This document shows, piece after piece, positions 20,375 through 31,901 of a stretch of 64,000 nucleotides of DNA. How positions within the stretch are numbered: the first letter of the stretch is position 1; each line of letters starts with the position of its first letter. Both the position numbers and the translations under genes were made by a program. The notes under the pieces are model-generated. The model was not told the DNA's origin, made no database searches, and saw only the letters and a list, made by a program, of their open reading frames with translations. Source of the stretch: Lolium rigidum (taxonomy: Eukaryota; Streptophyta; Magnoliopsida; Poales; Poaceae); assembly GCF_022539505.1 (NCBI RefSeq), contig NC_061514.1, forward strand, positions 252,514,124 through 252,578,123, given 5' to 3'.

Positions 20375-23290
20375 CGCGCGTTAGCTATCTGGCAATCCCT
20401 GGGGCTTCCTGCGGTTTCCCGCCGAATCCGCTGGAAACTGACCGGATTTGAACTAGGGGTACACTTTACGTCTCTCCAGAAATTCGGCGAAAAATGTTTT
20501 CAGGTCTACAACACGTCATTTTATGTGCTAAATTTTGTCCGTTTGAAGCGTCCGCGAACGGGTGCACCAGCGCCCCCGGTACGGCCATACCGCATGTCCC
20601 GGGGCCCCGTTTTGGGCAGATGGCAAAGCGAACGAAGTAAAAATACCCCACGGAGCCGCGTGGCGTCATTTTATGTGTCATGTTAACTAGTACAAAAGAC
20701 GGAATTGGGATACGTCAATTTTCTTAGAAGACCCTTCACGAAAAGGGCTATCACGTCCGGAGTTCTATGGCTTTTAGGGGGAATGACGTACCAAACGGCC
20801 TCTGCCACCACATAGTTTGTCAGAACAAGGCCATATTTGGCACGTGCGTGGGACCTGGGATGGGAAGCAAGGCCCCGGGCGCGGATTTCCAATCCAACCA
20901 ACGGACGGCCCGTTTTTCATTTTCATGGTGCCGAAATGGTTTTTTTTTGTGAAGCAGCTACAGGGGGCGCATTAGAGTGTCGAGCCCAACCACCGCGCGG
21001 TGATAGGAGACCGCCTACGCACCACCTATCACATGCCATATGCGCGCGTTAGCTATCTGGCAATCCCTGGGGCTTCCTGCGGTTTCCCGCCGAATCCGCT
21101 GGAAACTGACCGGATTTGAACTAGGGGTACACTTTACGTCTCTCCAGAAATTCAGGGAAAAATGTTTTCAGGTCTACAACACGTCATTTAATGTGCTAAA
21201 TTTTGTCCGTTTGAAGCGTCCGCGAACGGGTGCACCAGCGCCCCCGGTACGGCCATACCGCATGTCCCGGGGGCCCCGTTTTGGGCAGATGGCAAAGCGA
21301 ACGAAGTAAAAATACCCCACGGAGCCGCGTGGCGTCATTTTATGTGTCATGTTAACTATTACAAAAGACGGAACTGGGATACGTCAATTTTCTTGGAAGA
21401 CCCTTCACGAAAAGGGCTATCACGTCCGGAGTTCTATCGCTTTTAGGGGGAATGACGTACCAAATGGCCTCTGGCACCACATAGTTTGTCAGAACGAGGC
21501 CATATTTGGCACGTGCGTGGGCCTTGGGATGGGAAGCAAGGCCCCGGGCGTGGATTTCCAATCCGACCAACGGGCGACCCGTTTTTCATTTTCATGGTGC
21601 CGAAACGGGTTTCTTCTGTGAAGCAGCTACAGGGGGCGCATTAGAGTATCGAGCCAAACCACCGCGCGGTGATAGGAGACCGCCTACGCACCACCTATCA
21701 CATGCCATATGCGCGCGTTAGCTATTTGGAAATCCCTAGGGCTTCCTGCGGTTTCCCGCCGAATCCGCTGGAAACTGACCGGATTGAACTAGGGGTACAC
21801 TTTACGTCTCTCCAGAAATTCGGGGAAAAAAATTTCAGGTCTACAACACGTCATTTTATGTGCTAAATTTTGTCCGTTTGAAGCGTCCGTGAACGGGTGC
21901 ACCAACGCCCCCGGTACGGCCATACCGCATGTCCCAGGGGCCCCGTTTTGGGCAGATGGCAAAGCGAACGAAGTCAAAATACCCCACGGAGCCGCGTGGC
22001 GTCATTTTATGTGTCATGTTAACTAGTAAAAAAGACGAAATTGGGATACGTCAATTTTCTTGGAAGACCCTTCACGAAAAGGGCTATCACGTCCGGAGTT
22101 CTATGGCTTTTAGGGGGAATGACGTACCAAACGGCCTCTGGCACCACATAGTTTGTCGGAACGAGGCCATATTTGGCCCGTGCGTGGGCCTTGGGATGGG
22201 AAGCAAGGTCCCGGGCGCGGATTTCCAATCCGACAAACGGGCGACCCGTTTTTCATTTTTATGGTGCCGAAACTGGTTTTTTTTGTGAAGCAGCTACAGG
22301 GGGCGCATTAGAGTATCGAGCCCAACCACCGCGCGGTGATAGGAGACCGCCTACGCATCACGTATCACATGCCATATGCGCGTGTTAGCTATCTGGAAAT
22401 TCCTGGGGCTTCTTGCGGTTTCCCGCCGAATTGAATGCGCTGGAAACTTACCAGAATTTGAACTAGGGGTACACTTTACGTCTCTCTCAGAAATTCCGGG
22501 TAAAATGTTTTTAGGTCTACAACACGTCATTTTATGTGCTAAATTTTGTCCGTTAAGTTTGAAGCGTTCGCGAACAGGTGCACCAGCGCGCCCGGTACGG
22601 TCATACCGCATGTCCCAGGGGCCCCGTTTTGGCCAGATGACAAAGTGAACGAAGTCAAAATACCCCACGGAGCTGCGTGGCGTCATTTTATGTGTCATAG
22701 TAATTACCTAGTACAAAAGGAGGAATTGGGATACGTCAATTATTTTGGAGGACCCTTCACGAAAAGGGCTATCATGTACGGTATTGCGCGAGACCTTCGC
22801 GCAATGGTAGGATGATACCGCGCGCCTACGCACCACCTTTCTCATTCCATATGCGCGTAATAATAATCTGGGAGCCCCCCGGCTTCCTGCGGTGTGTCCC
22901 ACCGATCAACCCGCTGAAAACTCACCGGATTTGAACTATGGATACGGTTTTCTTCACCCAAAATATTCTGGGAAATATGTTCTTAGGTCTCTACGACACG
23001 TCATTTTATGTGCTAATTTTTTTCCGTTGCGCGCCCATGATGTGAGTGGCCTATGGCATGTGAGATCCAAACCTCCCGAAAGAATCTACTATAGCATCTA
23101 TTTTGAATCAATCTAAACCAAGAAAATCTAATATTTTGGAACCACTCCAGAGTTGGAATTGAGATGCGGCAATTATTTTGGAAAATCCTTCACGATCGGA
23201 GACTACCACGTTCGGAATCTTGATGTATATAGAATGGGATAAAGCTTGCATATGCCTTATGATAAGCATATAATTAGTGTGTGCAAGAGA
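20375..23290. repeat. Tandem array of about 668-bp units (3 full, 1 deleted, 1 degenerate)
   Basis: Units begin at GTTAGCTATCTGG: 20380, 21048 and 21717 (668, 669 and 667 bp). A fourth unit (22384 to about 22856) has lost about 195 bp, and a strongly diverged copy follows to about 23290. Units 1-3 differ by only scattered bases. Open frames of 70-119 aa recur in each unit but shift between copies, so coding is unlikely. The LTR ending at 20374 interrupts the first unit. The family name is unknown to me. Confidence 0.9.
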
Positions 23291-23640
23291 CATATATAAT
23301 TTGACCTAATTAACCAAACATTTTCTATTTTTTTATATAATTTATTAAGGATTCTAGGAGTTTCATATGTCCCTATATTATTATCATTAAAGGAATGAAG
23401 GTGACACACGTTTAATTACATGATATTCTGTTTTTAAAAATATTTTAACCTACACCAAATTATATGCATTATTGCGCATTTAATTATTATTTTTTTGCAA
23501 AAAAAAGCCCCAAAAATTCCCTCCTACTTAAATAAATTGATAGAGCCAAAACCTTCCAAAAAAAAGATAGGCTCCAAAACCCCAAAACTCTTCCGCGCGC
23601 CCAGCTTCTCCCGCCAGCTCCACCGAAATGTTTTGAATCC
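23291..23640. other. AT-rich sequence, no gene seen
   Basis: Low-complexity A/T-rich DNA (runs of T and A near 23340 and 23500) leads into a GC-rich leader. The left end of the CACTA-type element should be here or further left, but no CACTACAAG end was found. Confidence 0.5.
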
Positions 23641-23642
23641 GC

Positions 23643-23713
23643 CCACCACTAACCTAAGCTGGAAAGGAGGGCCAATGTCCGAAACGCCACTAACCTAAGC
23701 TGGAAAGGAGGGA
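23643..23713. repeat. Short direct duplication in the CACTA gene leader
   Basis: CCACTAACCTAAGCTGG plus AAAGGAGGG occurs twice (23645-23670 and 23687-23712). Confidence 0.8.
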
Positions 23714-24782
23714 CATTTCAGTCAAATCCCGTACGAGCTCCCTCAATTCCCCAATTCCCCTCCCACTCCGGTGCGATACGAACCCCAATTCCCCTCCCAC
23801 TCCACTCATCCCCACCCGCCGACGGCCACCGACGAGCGGCGCTCCGACGAGCGGACGAGCGGAGAGCTACCCGCCGACGACGGCCGCGCGTGCGTAGACG
23901 CTCGCCACAAGATCTACAGGCGAGTTCCCTCCTCAACCCGACCCCTCCCCCTCTTCTATGGCCTTTTCTTGGCCTGCTTAGGGTTTCATCGACCATGGCT
24001 AGGGTTAGGGTTTGCTTGGCATGGCATGGTTAGGGTTAGGGATTTCGTGGCATGGCTTGTTGATGTCTACGGGTGTTTCTATTCTTGTAGACAGTTTTGG
24101 GCCTCCAAGAGCAGAGGTTTGTAGAACAGCAGCAAGTTTCCCTTAAGTGGATCACCCAAGGTTTATCGAACTCAGGGAGGAAGAGGTCAAAGATATCCCT
24201 CTCATGTAACCCTGCAACCACAAAGCAAGAAGTCTCTTGTGTCCCCAACACACCTAATAGGTGCACTAGTTCGGCGAAGAGATAGTGAAATATAGGTGGT
24301 ATGAATAAGTATAAGCAGTAGTAACGGCGCCATAAAAGTGCTTGCTGGCGTGTGGTTGATGGTGGTAATATTGCAGAAAGTACAGATGCAGTAAAACAGT
24401 AAACAAGCAGCGGTAGCAGTATTTAGGAACAAGGCCTAGGGATCATACTTTCACTAGTGGACACTCTCAACATTGATCACATAACAGAATAAATAGATAG
24501 ATGCTAGACTCTACACTCTCTTGTTGGATGATGAACACCACTAATCGTGTAGGATTACACGAACCCTCAATGCCGGAGTTAACAAGCTCCACAATATTCG
24601 ATGTTCATGTTTAAATAACCTTAGAGTGCATGACAGATCAACATAACCAAACCAAGTACTAACATAGCATGCACACTGTCACCTTCACGCTACGAAAGGA
24701 GGCATAGATCACATCAATACCATCATAGCAATAGTTAACTTCATAATCTACAAGAGATCACAATCATAGCCTACGCCAAGTA

Positions 24783-25004
24783 ATAAAAGTGGGTTTGAAA
24801 GTTTTAGTCCCACTATCTTTGAGCTTGATAAAAACTATGTGTTTATGGATCATGAAAAGCATGCTGTATGTGATAGTTATGTTGTTGAATTTGTTCATGA
24901 AGCTACTGAAAATTATTATGAGAGAGGAAAAGATGGTTGTAGAAATTTGCATGATACTAAAACACCTCTCTATATGCTGAAACTTTTGAAGTTACTCTTG
25001 TTTT
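24783..25004 (+). other. Internal coding fragment of a related retrotransposon embedded in one LTR
   Basis: The two LTRs align closely except here. 222 bp in the left LTR (24783-25004) replaces 212 bp of the right LTR (29958-30169). The insert reads, on the plus strand, DHEKHAVCDSYVVEFVHEAT and KTPLYMLKLLKLLLFY, a diverged relative of the internal ORF (which reads on the minus strand). Short identities (CCAAGTA on the left, ACCTTTACACACGTGGG on the right) mark the edges. Confidence 0.88.
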
Positions 25005-25783
25005 ACCTTTACACACGTGGGACAAGGAGTCTCCGGAGATCACATAAGTAAAACCCACTTGACTAGCATAATGACATCTAGATTACAAGCATCATCATAT
25101 GAATCTCAATCATGTAAGGCAGCTCATGAGATTATTGTATTGAAGTACATAGGAGAGAGATGAACCACATAGCTACCGGTACAGCCCCTTAGCCTCGATG
25201 GAGAACTACTCCCTCCTCATGGGAGACAAGCAGCGTTGATGAAGATGGCGGTGGTGTCGATGGAGGAGCCTTCCGGGGCACTTCCCCGTCCCGGCGGCGT
25301 GCCGGGACCGGAGACTCCTGTCCCCCAGATCTTGGCTTCGCGATGGCGGCGGCTCTGGAAGGTTTCTCATACCGTGGCTTTTTCGTATCGATGTTTTAGG
25401 TCAGGGACCTTTATATAGGGGAAGAGGCGGAGTCGCAGGGCTGACGAGGCGACGACACAACAGGGGGGCGCGGCCCCCCCTATGGCCGCGCCGGCCTACC
25501 ATCTGGTGGGCCTGTGGCCCCCCTCTGGCGGCTCTCGGGTGTTCTGGAAGATTCATGCAATAAGATGCTGGCCGTTGATTTCGTCCGATTCCGAGAATAT
25601 TTCCTTACTAGGATTTCTGAAACCAAAAACAGCAGAAAACAGCAACTGGCCCTTCGGCATCTCGTCAATAGGTTAGTTCCGGAAAACGTATAAATATGAC
25701 ATAAAGTATGCATAAAACATGTAGATATCATCAATAATGTGGCATGGAACATAAGAAATTATCGATACGTCGGAGACGTATCA

Positions 25784-28188
25784 GCATCCCCAAGCTTAGT
25801 TTCTGCTCGTCCCGAGCAGGTAAACGATAACAAAGATAATTTCTGGAGTGACATGCCATCATAACCTTGATCATACTATTGTAAGCATATGTAATGAATG
25901 CAGCGATCAAAACAATGGTAATGACATGAGTAAACAAATGAATCATATAGCAAAGACTTTTCATGAAAAGTACTTTCAAGACAAGCATCAATAAGTCTTG
26001 CATAAGAGTTAACTCATAAAGCAATAAATCAAAGTAAAGGTATTGAAGCAACACAAAGGAAGGTTAAGTTTCAGCGGTTGCTTTCAACTTATAACATGTA
26101 TATCTCATGGATATTGTCAATGTAAAGTAATATAACAAGTGCAATATGCAAGTATGTAGGAATCAATGCACATTTCACACAAGTGTTTGCTTCTTGAAGT
26201 GGAGAGAGATAGGTGAACTAACTCAACATAAAAGGTAAAGGAATGGCCCTTCGCAGAGGGAAGCATTGATTGCTATATTTGTGCTAGAGCTTTGGTTTTG
26301 AAAACATAAAGAGAGCATAAAAGTAAAATTTTGAGAGGTGTTTGTTGTTGTCAACGAATGGTAGTGGGCACTCTAACCCCCTTGCCGGACAAACCTTCAA
26401 AGAGCGGCTCCCATGAATTATTTTTATTTTTGGGTGGCACTCCTTCCAACCTTTCTTTCACAAACCATGGCTAACCGAATCCTCGGGTGCCCGCCAACAA
26501 TCTCATACCATGAAGGAGTGCCTTTTTATTTTAGTTTTATTATGATGACACTCCTCCCCACCTTTGCTTTCTCAAGCCATGGCTAACCGAATCCTTCGGG
26601 TGCCGTCCAACAATCACATACCATGGAGGAGTGTCTATTTAGGTTAATTAGTTTGGGACTGGGAATCCCATTGCCGACTCTTTTTGCAAAATTATTGGAT
26701 AAGCGGATGAAGCCACTAGTCCATTGGTGAAAGTTGCCCAACAAGAATGAAAGATAAACGCCACATACTTCCTCATGAGCTATAAAACATTGACACAAAT
26801 CAGAGGTGATAAATTTTGAATTATTTAAAGGTAGCACTCAAGCAATTTACTTTGGAATGGCGGAGAAATACCATGTAGTAGGTAGGTATGGTGGACACAA
26901 ATGGCATAGTGGTTGGCTCAAGGATTTTGGATGCATGAGAAGTATTCCCTCTCGATACAAGGTTTAGGCTAGCAAGGTTATTTGAAACAAACACAAGGAT
27001 GAACGGGTGCAGCAAAGCTCACATAAAATACATATTGTAAACATTATAAGACTCTACACCGTCTTCCTTGTTGTTCAAACTCAATACTAGAAATTATCTA
27101 GACTTTAGAGAGACCAATTATGCAAACCAAATTTTAGCAAGCTCTATGTATTTCTTCATTAATAGGTGCAAAGTATATGACGCAAGAGCTTAAACATGAG
27201 CACAACAATTGCCAAGTATCAAATTATTCAAGACATTTTAGAATTACTACATGTAGCATTTCCCGTTTCCAACCATATAACAATTTAACGAAGAAGATTC
27301 AACCTTCGCCATGAATACTATGAGTAAAGCCTAAAGACATATTTGTCCATATGCAACAGCGGAGCGTGTCTCTCTCCCACACAATGAATGCTAGGATCCA
27401 TTTTATTCAAACAAAAACAAAAACAAAAACAAACCGACGCTCCAAGCAAAGCACATAAGATGTGATGGAATAAAAATATAGTTTCGGGGAGGAACCCGAT
27501 AATGTTGTCGATGAAGAAGGGGATGCCTTGGGCATCCCCAAGCTTAGACACTTGAGTCTTCTTAAAATATGCAGGGGTGAACCACCGGGGCATCCCCAAG
27601 CTTAGAGCTTTCACTCTCCTTGATCATATTGTATCATCTCCCTCTCTTGATCCTTGAAAACTTCCTCCACACCAAACTCAAAACAAACTCATTAGAGGGT
27701 TAGTGTATAATCAAAAACTCACATGTTCAGAGGTGACACAATCATTCTTAACACTTCTGGACATTGCTCAAAGCTACTGGAAGTTAATGGAACAAAGAAA
27801 TCCATCCAACATAGCAAAAGAAGCAATGCGAAATAAAAGGCAGAATCTGTCAAAACAGAACAGTCCATAAAGACGAATTTTATTGAGGCACCAGACTTGG
27901 TCAAATGAAAATGCTCAAATTGAATGAAAGTTGCGTACATATCTGAGGATCACTCACGTAAATTGGCATAATTTTCTGAGTTACCGACAGAGAATTAGGC
28001 CCAGATTCGTGACAGCAAGAAATCTGTTTCTGCGCAGTAATCCAAATCTAGTATGAACCTTACTATCAAAGACTTTACTTGGCACAACAATGCAATAAAA
28101 CTAAGATAAGGAGAGGTTGCTACAGTAGTAACAACTTCCAAGACTCAAAATAAAAAACAAAATTACTGTAGTAAAATAAACACATGGG
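25784..28188 (-). other. Non-coding interior of the non-autonomous retrotransposon
   Basis: AT-rich sequence without a convincing gene. Two similar blocks (about 26360-26500 and 26520-26640) share CATGGCTAACCGAATCCT and CATACCATG(A/G)AGGAGTG, a local duplication. GGCATCCCCAAGCTTAG occurs at 27530 and 27590 as well as beside the LTR (25784). Confidence 0.6.
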
Positions 28189-29001
28189 TTATCTCCCAAG
28201 AAGTTCTTTCTTTATAGCCATTAAGATGGGCTCAGCAGTTTTAATGATGCACTCGCAAGAAATAAGAGTTGAAGAAAAAGAGTGCATCAAAAGCAAATTC
28301 AAAACAAATTTAAGCCTAACATGCTTCCTATGCATAGGAATCTTGTAAATAAACAAATTCATGAAGCATGATGCAACAAGCATAGAAGGATAAAACAAGT
28401 GTAACTTCAAAAATTTCAGCATATAGAGAGGTGTTTTAGTAGCATGAAAATTTTTACAACCATATTTTCCTCCCTCATAATAATATCCAGTAGCATCATG
28501 AGCAAACTCAACAATATAACTATCACATAAAGCATTCTTATCATGAGTCTCATGCATAAAATTATTATTACTCCCAACATAAGCATAGTCATTCTTATTA
28601 ATTGTAGCGGGAGCAAATTCAACAAAGTAGCTATCATTATTATTCTCATCAAGTGTAGGAGGCATAGTATAATCATAATAAAATTTACTCTCCATAGTAG
28701 GTGGCACCAAAAGACCACTATCATTATAATCATCATATATGGGAGGCATATCATAATCAACATAAACTTTCTCCTCAATACCCGGAGGGCTAAAGAGATC
28801 ATTTTCATCAAAACCGACCTCCCTAAGCTTAGAATTTTCCATAGCATTAGCAACAGTAGTGTTCAAAGCATTCATATTAATAACATTCCCATTAGCATGC
28901 ATATAAAGTTCCATGGGTTTTTTAATTCTCTCTTCAAACACATCATGTCCTAATTCAAGATAAAGTTCATAAAGATCTCTCATATTTTTGTTGGTTTCCA
29001 T
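28189..29001 (-). CDS. 270-aa ORF of the non-autonomous retrotransposon, function unknown
   Basis: ATG at 29001 opens METNKNMRDLYELYLELGHD, then EERIKKPMELYMHANGN, a middle rich in Asp/Asn/Tyr with repeated FSPPGIEEK / VPPTMESK / MPPTLDEN units, and a hydrophobic, basic C-terminus. It begins shortly after the primer-binding region, the position of gag. I see no zinc knuckle, protease or polymerase motif. A second, diverged copy of its middle (DHEKHAVCDSYVVEFVHEAT) lies at 24783-25004 inside the other LTR, so the ORF is conserved within the family. It may be a gag-like remnant or a family-specific protein. Confidence 0.6.
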   Translation of the reverse strand: METNKNMRDLYELYLELGHDVFEERIKKPMELYMHANGNVINMNALNTTVANAMENSKLREVGFDENDLFSPPGIEEKVYVDYDMPPIYDDYNDSGLLVPPTMESKFYYDYTMPPTLDENNNDSYFVEFAPATINKNDYAYVGSNNNFMHETHDKNALCDSYIVEFAHDATGYYYEGGKYGCKNFHATKTPLYMLKFLKLHLFYPSMLVASCFMNLFIYKIPMHRKHVRLKFVLNLLLMHSFSSTLISCECIIKTAEPILMAIKKELLGR

Positions 29002-29078
29002 TATGCCTAACTAGTGTAAACAAGAAACAAAAAGATGCAATTGCAGAATCTAAAGGAAATAGCTTCGAGCACACACAC

Positions 29079-29233
29079 AACGGCGCCAGAAAAGTACTTT
29101 ACCTAAGACCGGAGTATGAGTGCCTTTTACCTTTCCTCCCAGGCAACGGCGCCAGAAAAGTGCTTCGTTGCCGGGGTCCGGTGTGTGAGTGCCGTTTACC
29201 TTTCCTCCCCGGCAACGGCGCCAGAAAAGTTCT
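29079..29233 (-). repeat. Triplicated primer-binding-site region
   Basis: AACGGCGCCAGAAAAGT (complement of the tRNA-primer site) occurs at 29079, 29145 and 29214 in tandem units of 66 and 69 bp that also share TTTACCTTTCCTCCC. Only the copy next to the LTR is at the normal primer-binding position. Confidence 0.9.
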
Positions 29234-30989
29234 TGATGTCTACGGGTGCTTCTATTCTTGTAGACAATGTTGGGCCTCCAAGAGCAGAGGTTTGTAGAAC
29301 AGCAGCAAGTTTCCCTTAAGTGGATCACCCAAGGTTTATCGAACTCAGGGAGGAAGAGGTCAAAGATATCCCTCTCATGTAACCCTGCAACCACAAAGCA
29401 AGAAGTCTCTTGTGTCCCCAACACACCTAATAGGTGCACTAGTTCGGCGAAGAGATAGTGAAATACAGGTGGTATGAATAAGTATAAGCAAGAGTAACGG
29501 CGCCGTAAAAGTGCTTGCCGGCGTGTGGTTGATGGTGGTAATATTGCAGGAAGTACGAGATGTAGTAAAACAAGAAACAAGCAGCGGTAGCGATATTTAG
29601 GAACAAGGCCTAGGGATCATACTTTCACTAGTGGACACTCTCAACATTGATCACATAACAGAATAAATAGATAGATGCTAGACTCTACACTCTCTTGTTG
29701 GATGATGAACACCACTAATCGTGTAGGATTACACGAACCCTCAATGCCGGAGTTAACAAGCTCCACAATATTCGATGTTCATGTTTAAATAACCTTAGAG
29801 TGCATGACAGATCAACATAACCAAACCAAGTACTAACATAGCATGCACACTCGTCACCTTCACGCTACGAAAGGAGGCATAGATCACATCAATACCATCA
29901 TAGCAATAGTTAACTTCATAATCTACAAGAGATCACAATCATAGCCTACGCCAAGTACTACACGATGCACACACCGTCACCATTACACCGTGCGAGGAGG
30001 AATAAACTACTTTAATAACATCACTAGAGTAGCACACATATAAATTGTGATACAAAACACATTGCAATCATAAAGGGATATAAATAAGCACTTCACTATG
30101 CCATTCATAACGAGTGAATAAGTATTCGTGAAATATAGCCTAAGAGACCCACACGGTGCACACACTGTCACCTTTACACACGTGGGACAAGGAGTCTCCG
30201 GAGATCACATAAGTAAAACCCACTTGACTAGCATAATGACATCTAGATTACAAGCTTCATCATATGAATCTCAATCATGTAAGGCAGCTCATGAGATTAT
30301 TGTATTGAAGTACATAGGAGAGAGATGAACCACATAGCTACCGGTACATCCCCTTAGCCTCGATGGAGAACTACTCCCTCCTCATGGGAGACAGCAGCGT
30401 TGATGACGATGGCGGTGGTGTCGATGGAGGAGCCTTCCGGGGGACTTCCCCGTCCCGGCGGCGTGCCGGAACGGAGACTCCCGTCCCCCGCATCTTGGCT
30501 TCGTGATGGCGGCGGCTCTGGAAGGTTTCTCGTACCGTGGCTTTTTCGTATCGATGTTTTAGGTCAGGGACCTTTATATAGGCGAAGAGGCGGAGTCGGA
30601 GGGCTGACGAGGCGACGACACAACAGGGGGGCGCGGCCCCCCCCCTATGGCCGCGCCGGCCTACCATCTGGTGGGCCTGTTGCCCCCTCTAGCGGCTCTC
30701 GGGTGTTCTGGAAGCTTCATGCAATCCTAAGATGCTGGGCGTTGATTTCGTCCGATTCCGAGAATATTTCCTTACTAGGATTTCTGAAACCAAAAATAGC
30801 GTAAAACAAAGAATCGGCCCTTCGGCATCTCGTCAACAGGTTAGTTCCGGAAAACGCATAAATATGACATAAAGTATGCATAAAACATGTAGATATCATC
30901 AATAATGTGGCATGGAACATAAGAAATTATCGATACGTCGGAGACGTATCACTTGTTTCCTTGGCTTGTCCAGGGTCAGGGTTGCTCGG

Positions 30990-31460
30990 CCTATCATGGT
31001 TCTTGCTGCAACCAGTCCATGGATGCTTCGGATCTTGCTTGGCATGTTCTTGCTGCAACCAGTCGATGATTGCTGCAGATCTTGCCTGGCTCGATGCTCG
31101 TAGATTTTAGATTTCGTTTTCTGCAGTCCCTATATGATTACCTGCAGCCGATCTTGCTTGCTGTATGCAACCAGTCCATTGGTTGCTTCGGATCTTGATT
31201 GGCACGTGTCTTGCTGCAACCAGTCGATGATTGCAGCGGATCTTGCTTGGCTCAGGCTCTGTAGTTTTAGATCTGGTTTACTGCAGTCCTTGTATAATTA
31301 CCTGCTGCCGATCTTGCTTGCTGTATGCAACCAGTCAATTAGTGATGCGGATCTTGCCCGGCATGGGTCTCGCCGCAACCAGATCTGTGATTGCTGGGGG
31401 ATTTTACTTGGCTTGGGCTCAGTAGATTGTACATCTAGTTTACCGCAGATCCATATATGA
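30990..31460. repeat. Tandem repeat of about 160 bp in the CACTA gene leader/intron
   Basis: Units sharing TTGCTGCAACCAGTCGATGA, GATCTTGCTTGGC and CCTGC(A/T)GCCGATCTTGC recur with spacings of 161 and 159 bp (CAACCAG at 31056, 31217 and 31376). The last is diverged. Confidence 0.8.
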
Positions 31461-31901
31461 TTAGTCGTTACGCATCTTTCTTGCCGCAACTAGTACATAA
31501 TATGATTAACTCGTCGCGGATCTTGCTTGGTACAGATCTTTACCAAGGCATGCCCTTTTATATTTCGTCGATGAACATTTATATTGCCCTTTTATCTTGT
31601 GTTGATGAAACTTCTCCCAAACAAAGTTTGGTTTCCATGTTTATCTGTACATGCCTACAACTTTATCTGTGTACATGTCTATTGTTGTATGAAGGGATAT
31701 GTCTAATGATTATAACTTGTTATCTTCTTAGGTAATACTATCAAGGTCTGACCTACTTCAAGGAGCAAGGTGAACCAGGTGATTGTTGATCAACATGAAC
31801 CTATGTTGCTTGGTTCTTTAATTGCATCCATATGTTGTATCTGCTGTCACTAATTGTTATTCTTTTTGTGCCAGCACATATCCAACCCATCAACATCAGG
31901 C

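Larger units (their letters stand above)
24061..30951 (-). mobile_element. Complete non-autonomous LTR retrotransposon with 5-bp target duplication (CTTGT)
   Basis: Two LTRs in the same (minus) orientation, 24061-25783 (1723 bp) and 29234-30951 (1718 bp), both end TGATGTCTACGG / GACGTATCA. CTTGT flanks both sides (24056-24060 and 30952-30956), a perfect target duplication. The primer-binding site TGGCGCCGTTGCC follows the 5' LTR on the minus strand, and AAGCTTGGGGATGC precedes the 3' LTR. TATA-like CCTATATAAAG occurs in both LTRs on the minus strand (near 25410 and 30572). The 3.45-kb interior has one 270-aa ORF and no reverse transcriptase or integrase, so it must use proteins of a related Gypsy-type element. 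It sits in the leader of the CACTA gene. Confidence 0.93.

Noticed and set aside
20836..22300. Recurrent 70-119 aa open frames in the 668-bp repeats
   Set aside because: They recur only because the DNA repeats, change length and frame between units, and show no domain.
30990..31460. Possible CRISPR-like array
   Set aside because: This is a plant genome; units are about 160-bp tandem repeats without spacers.
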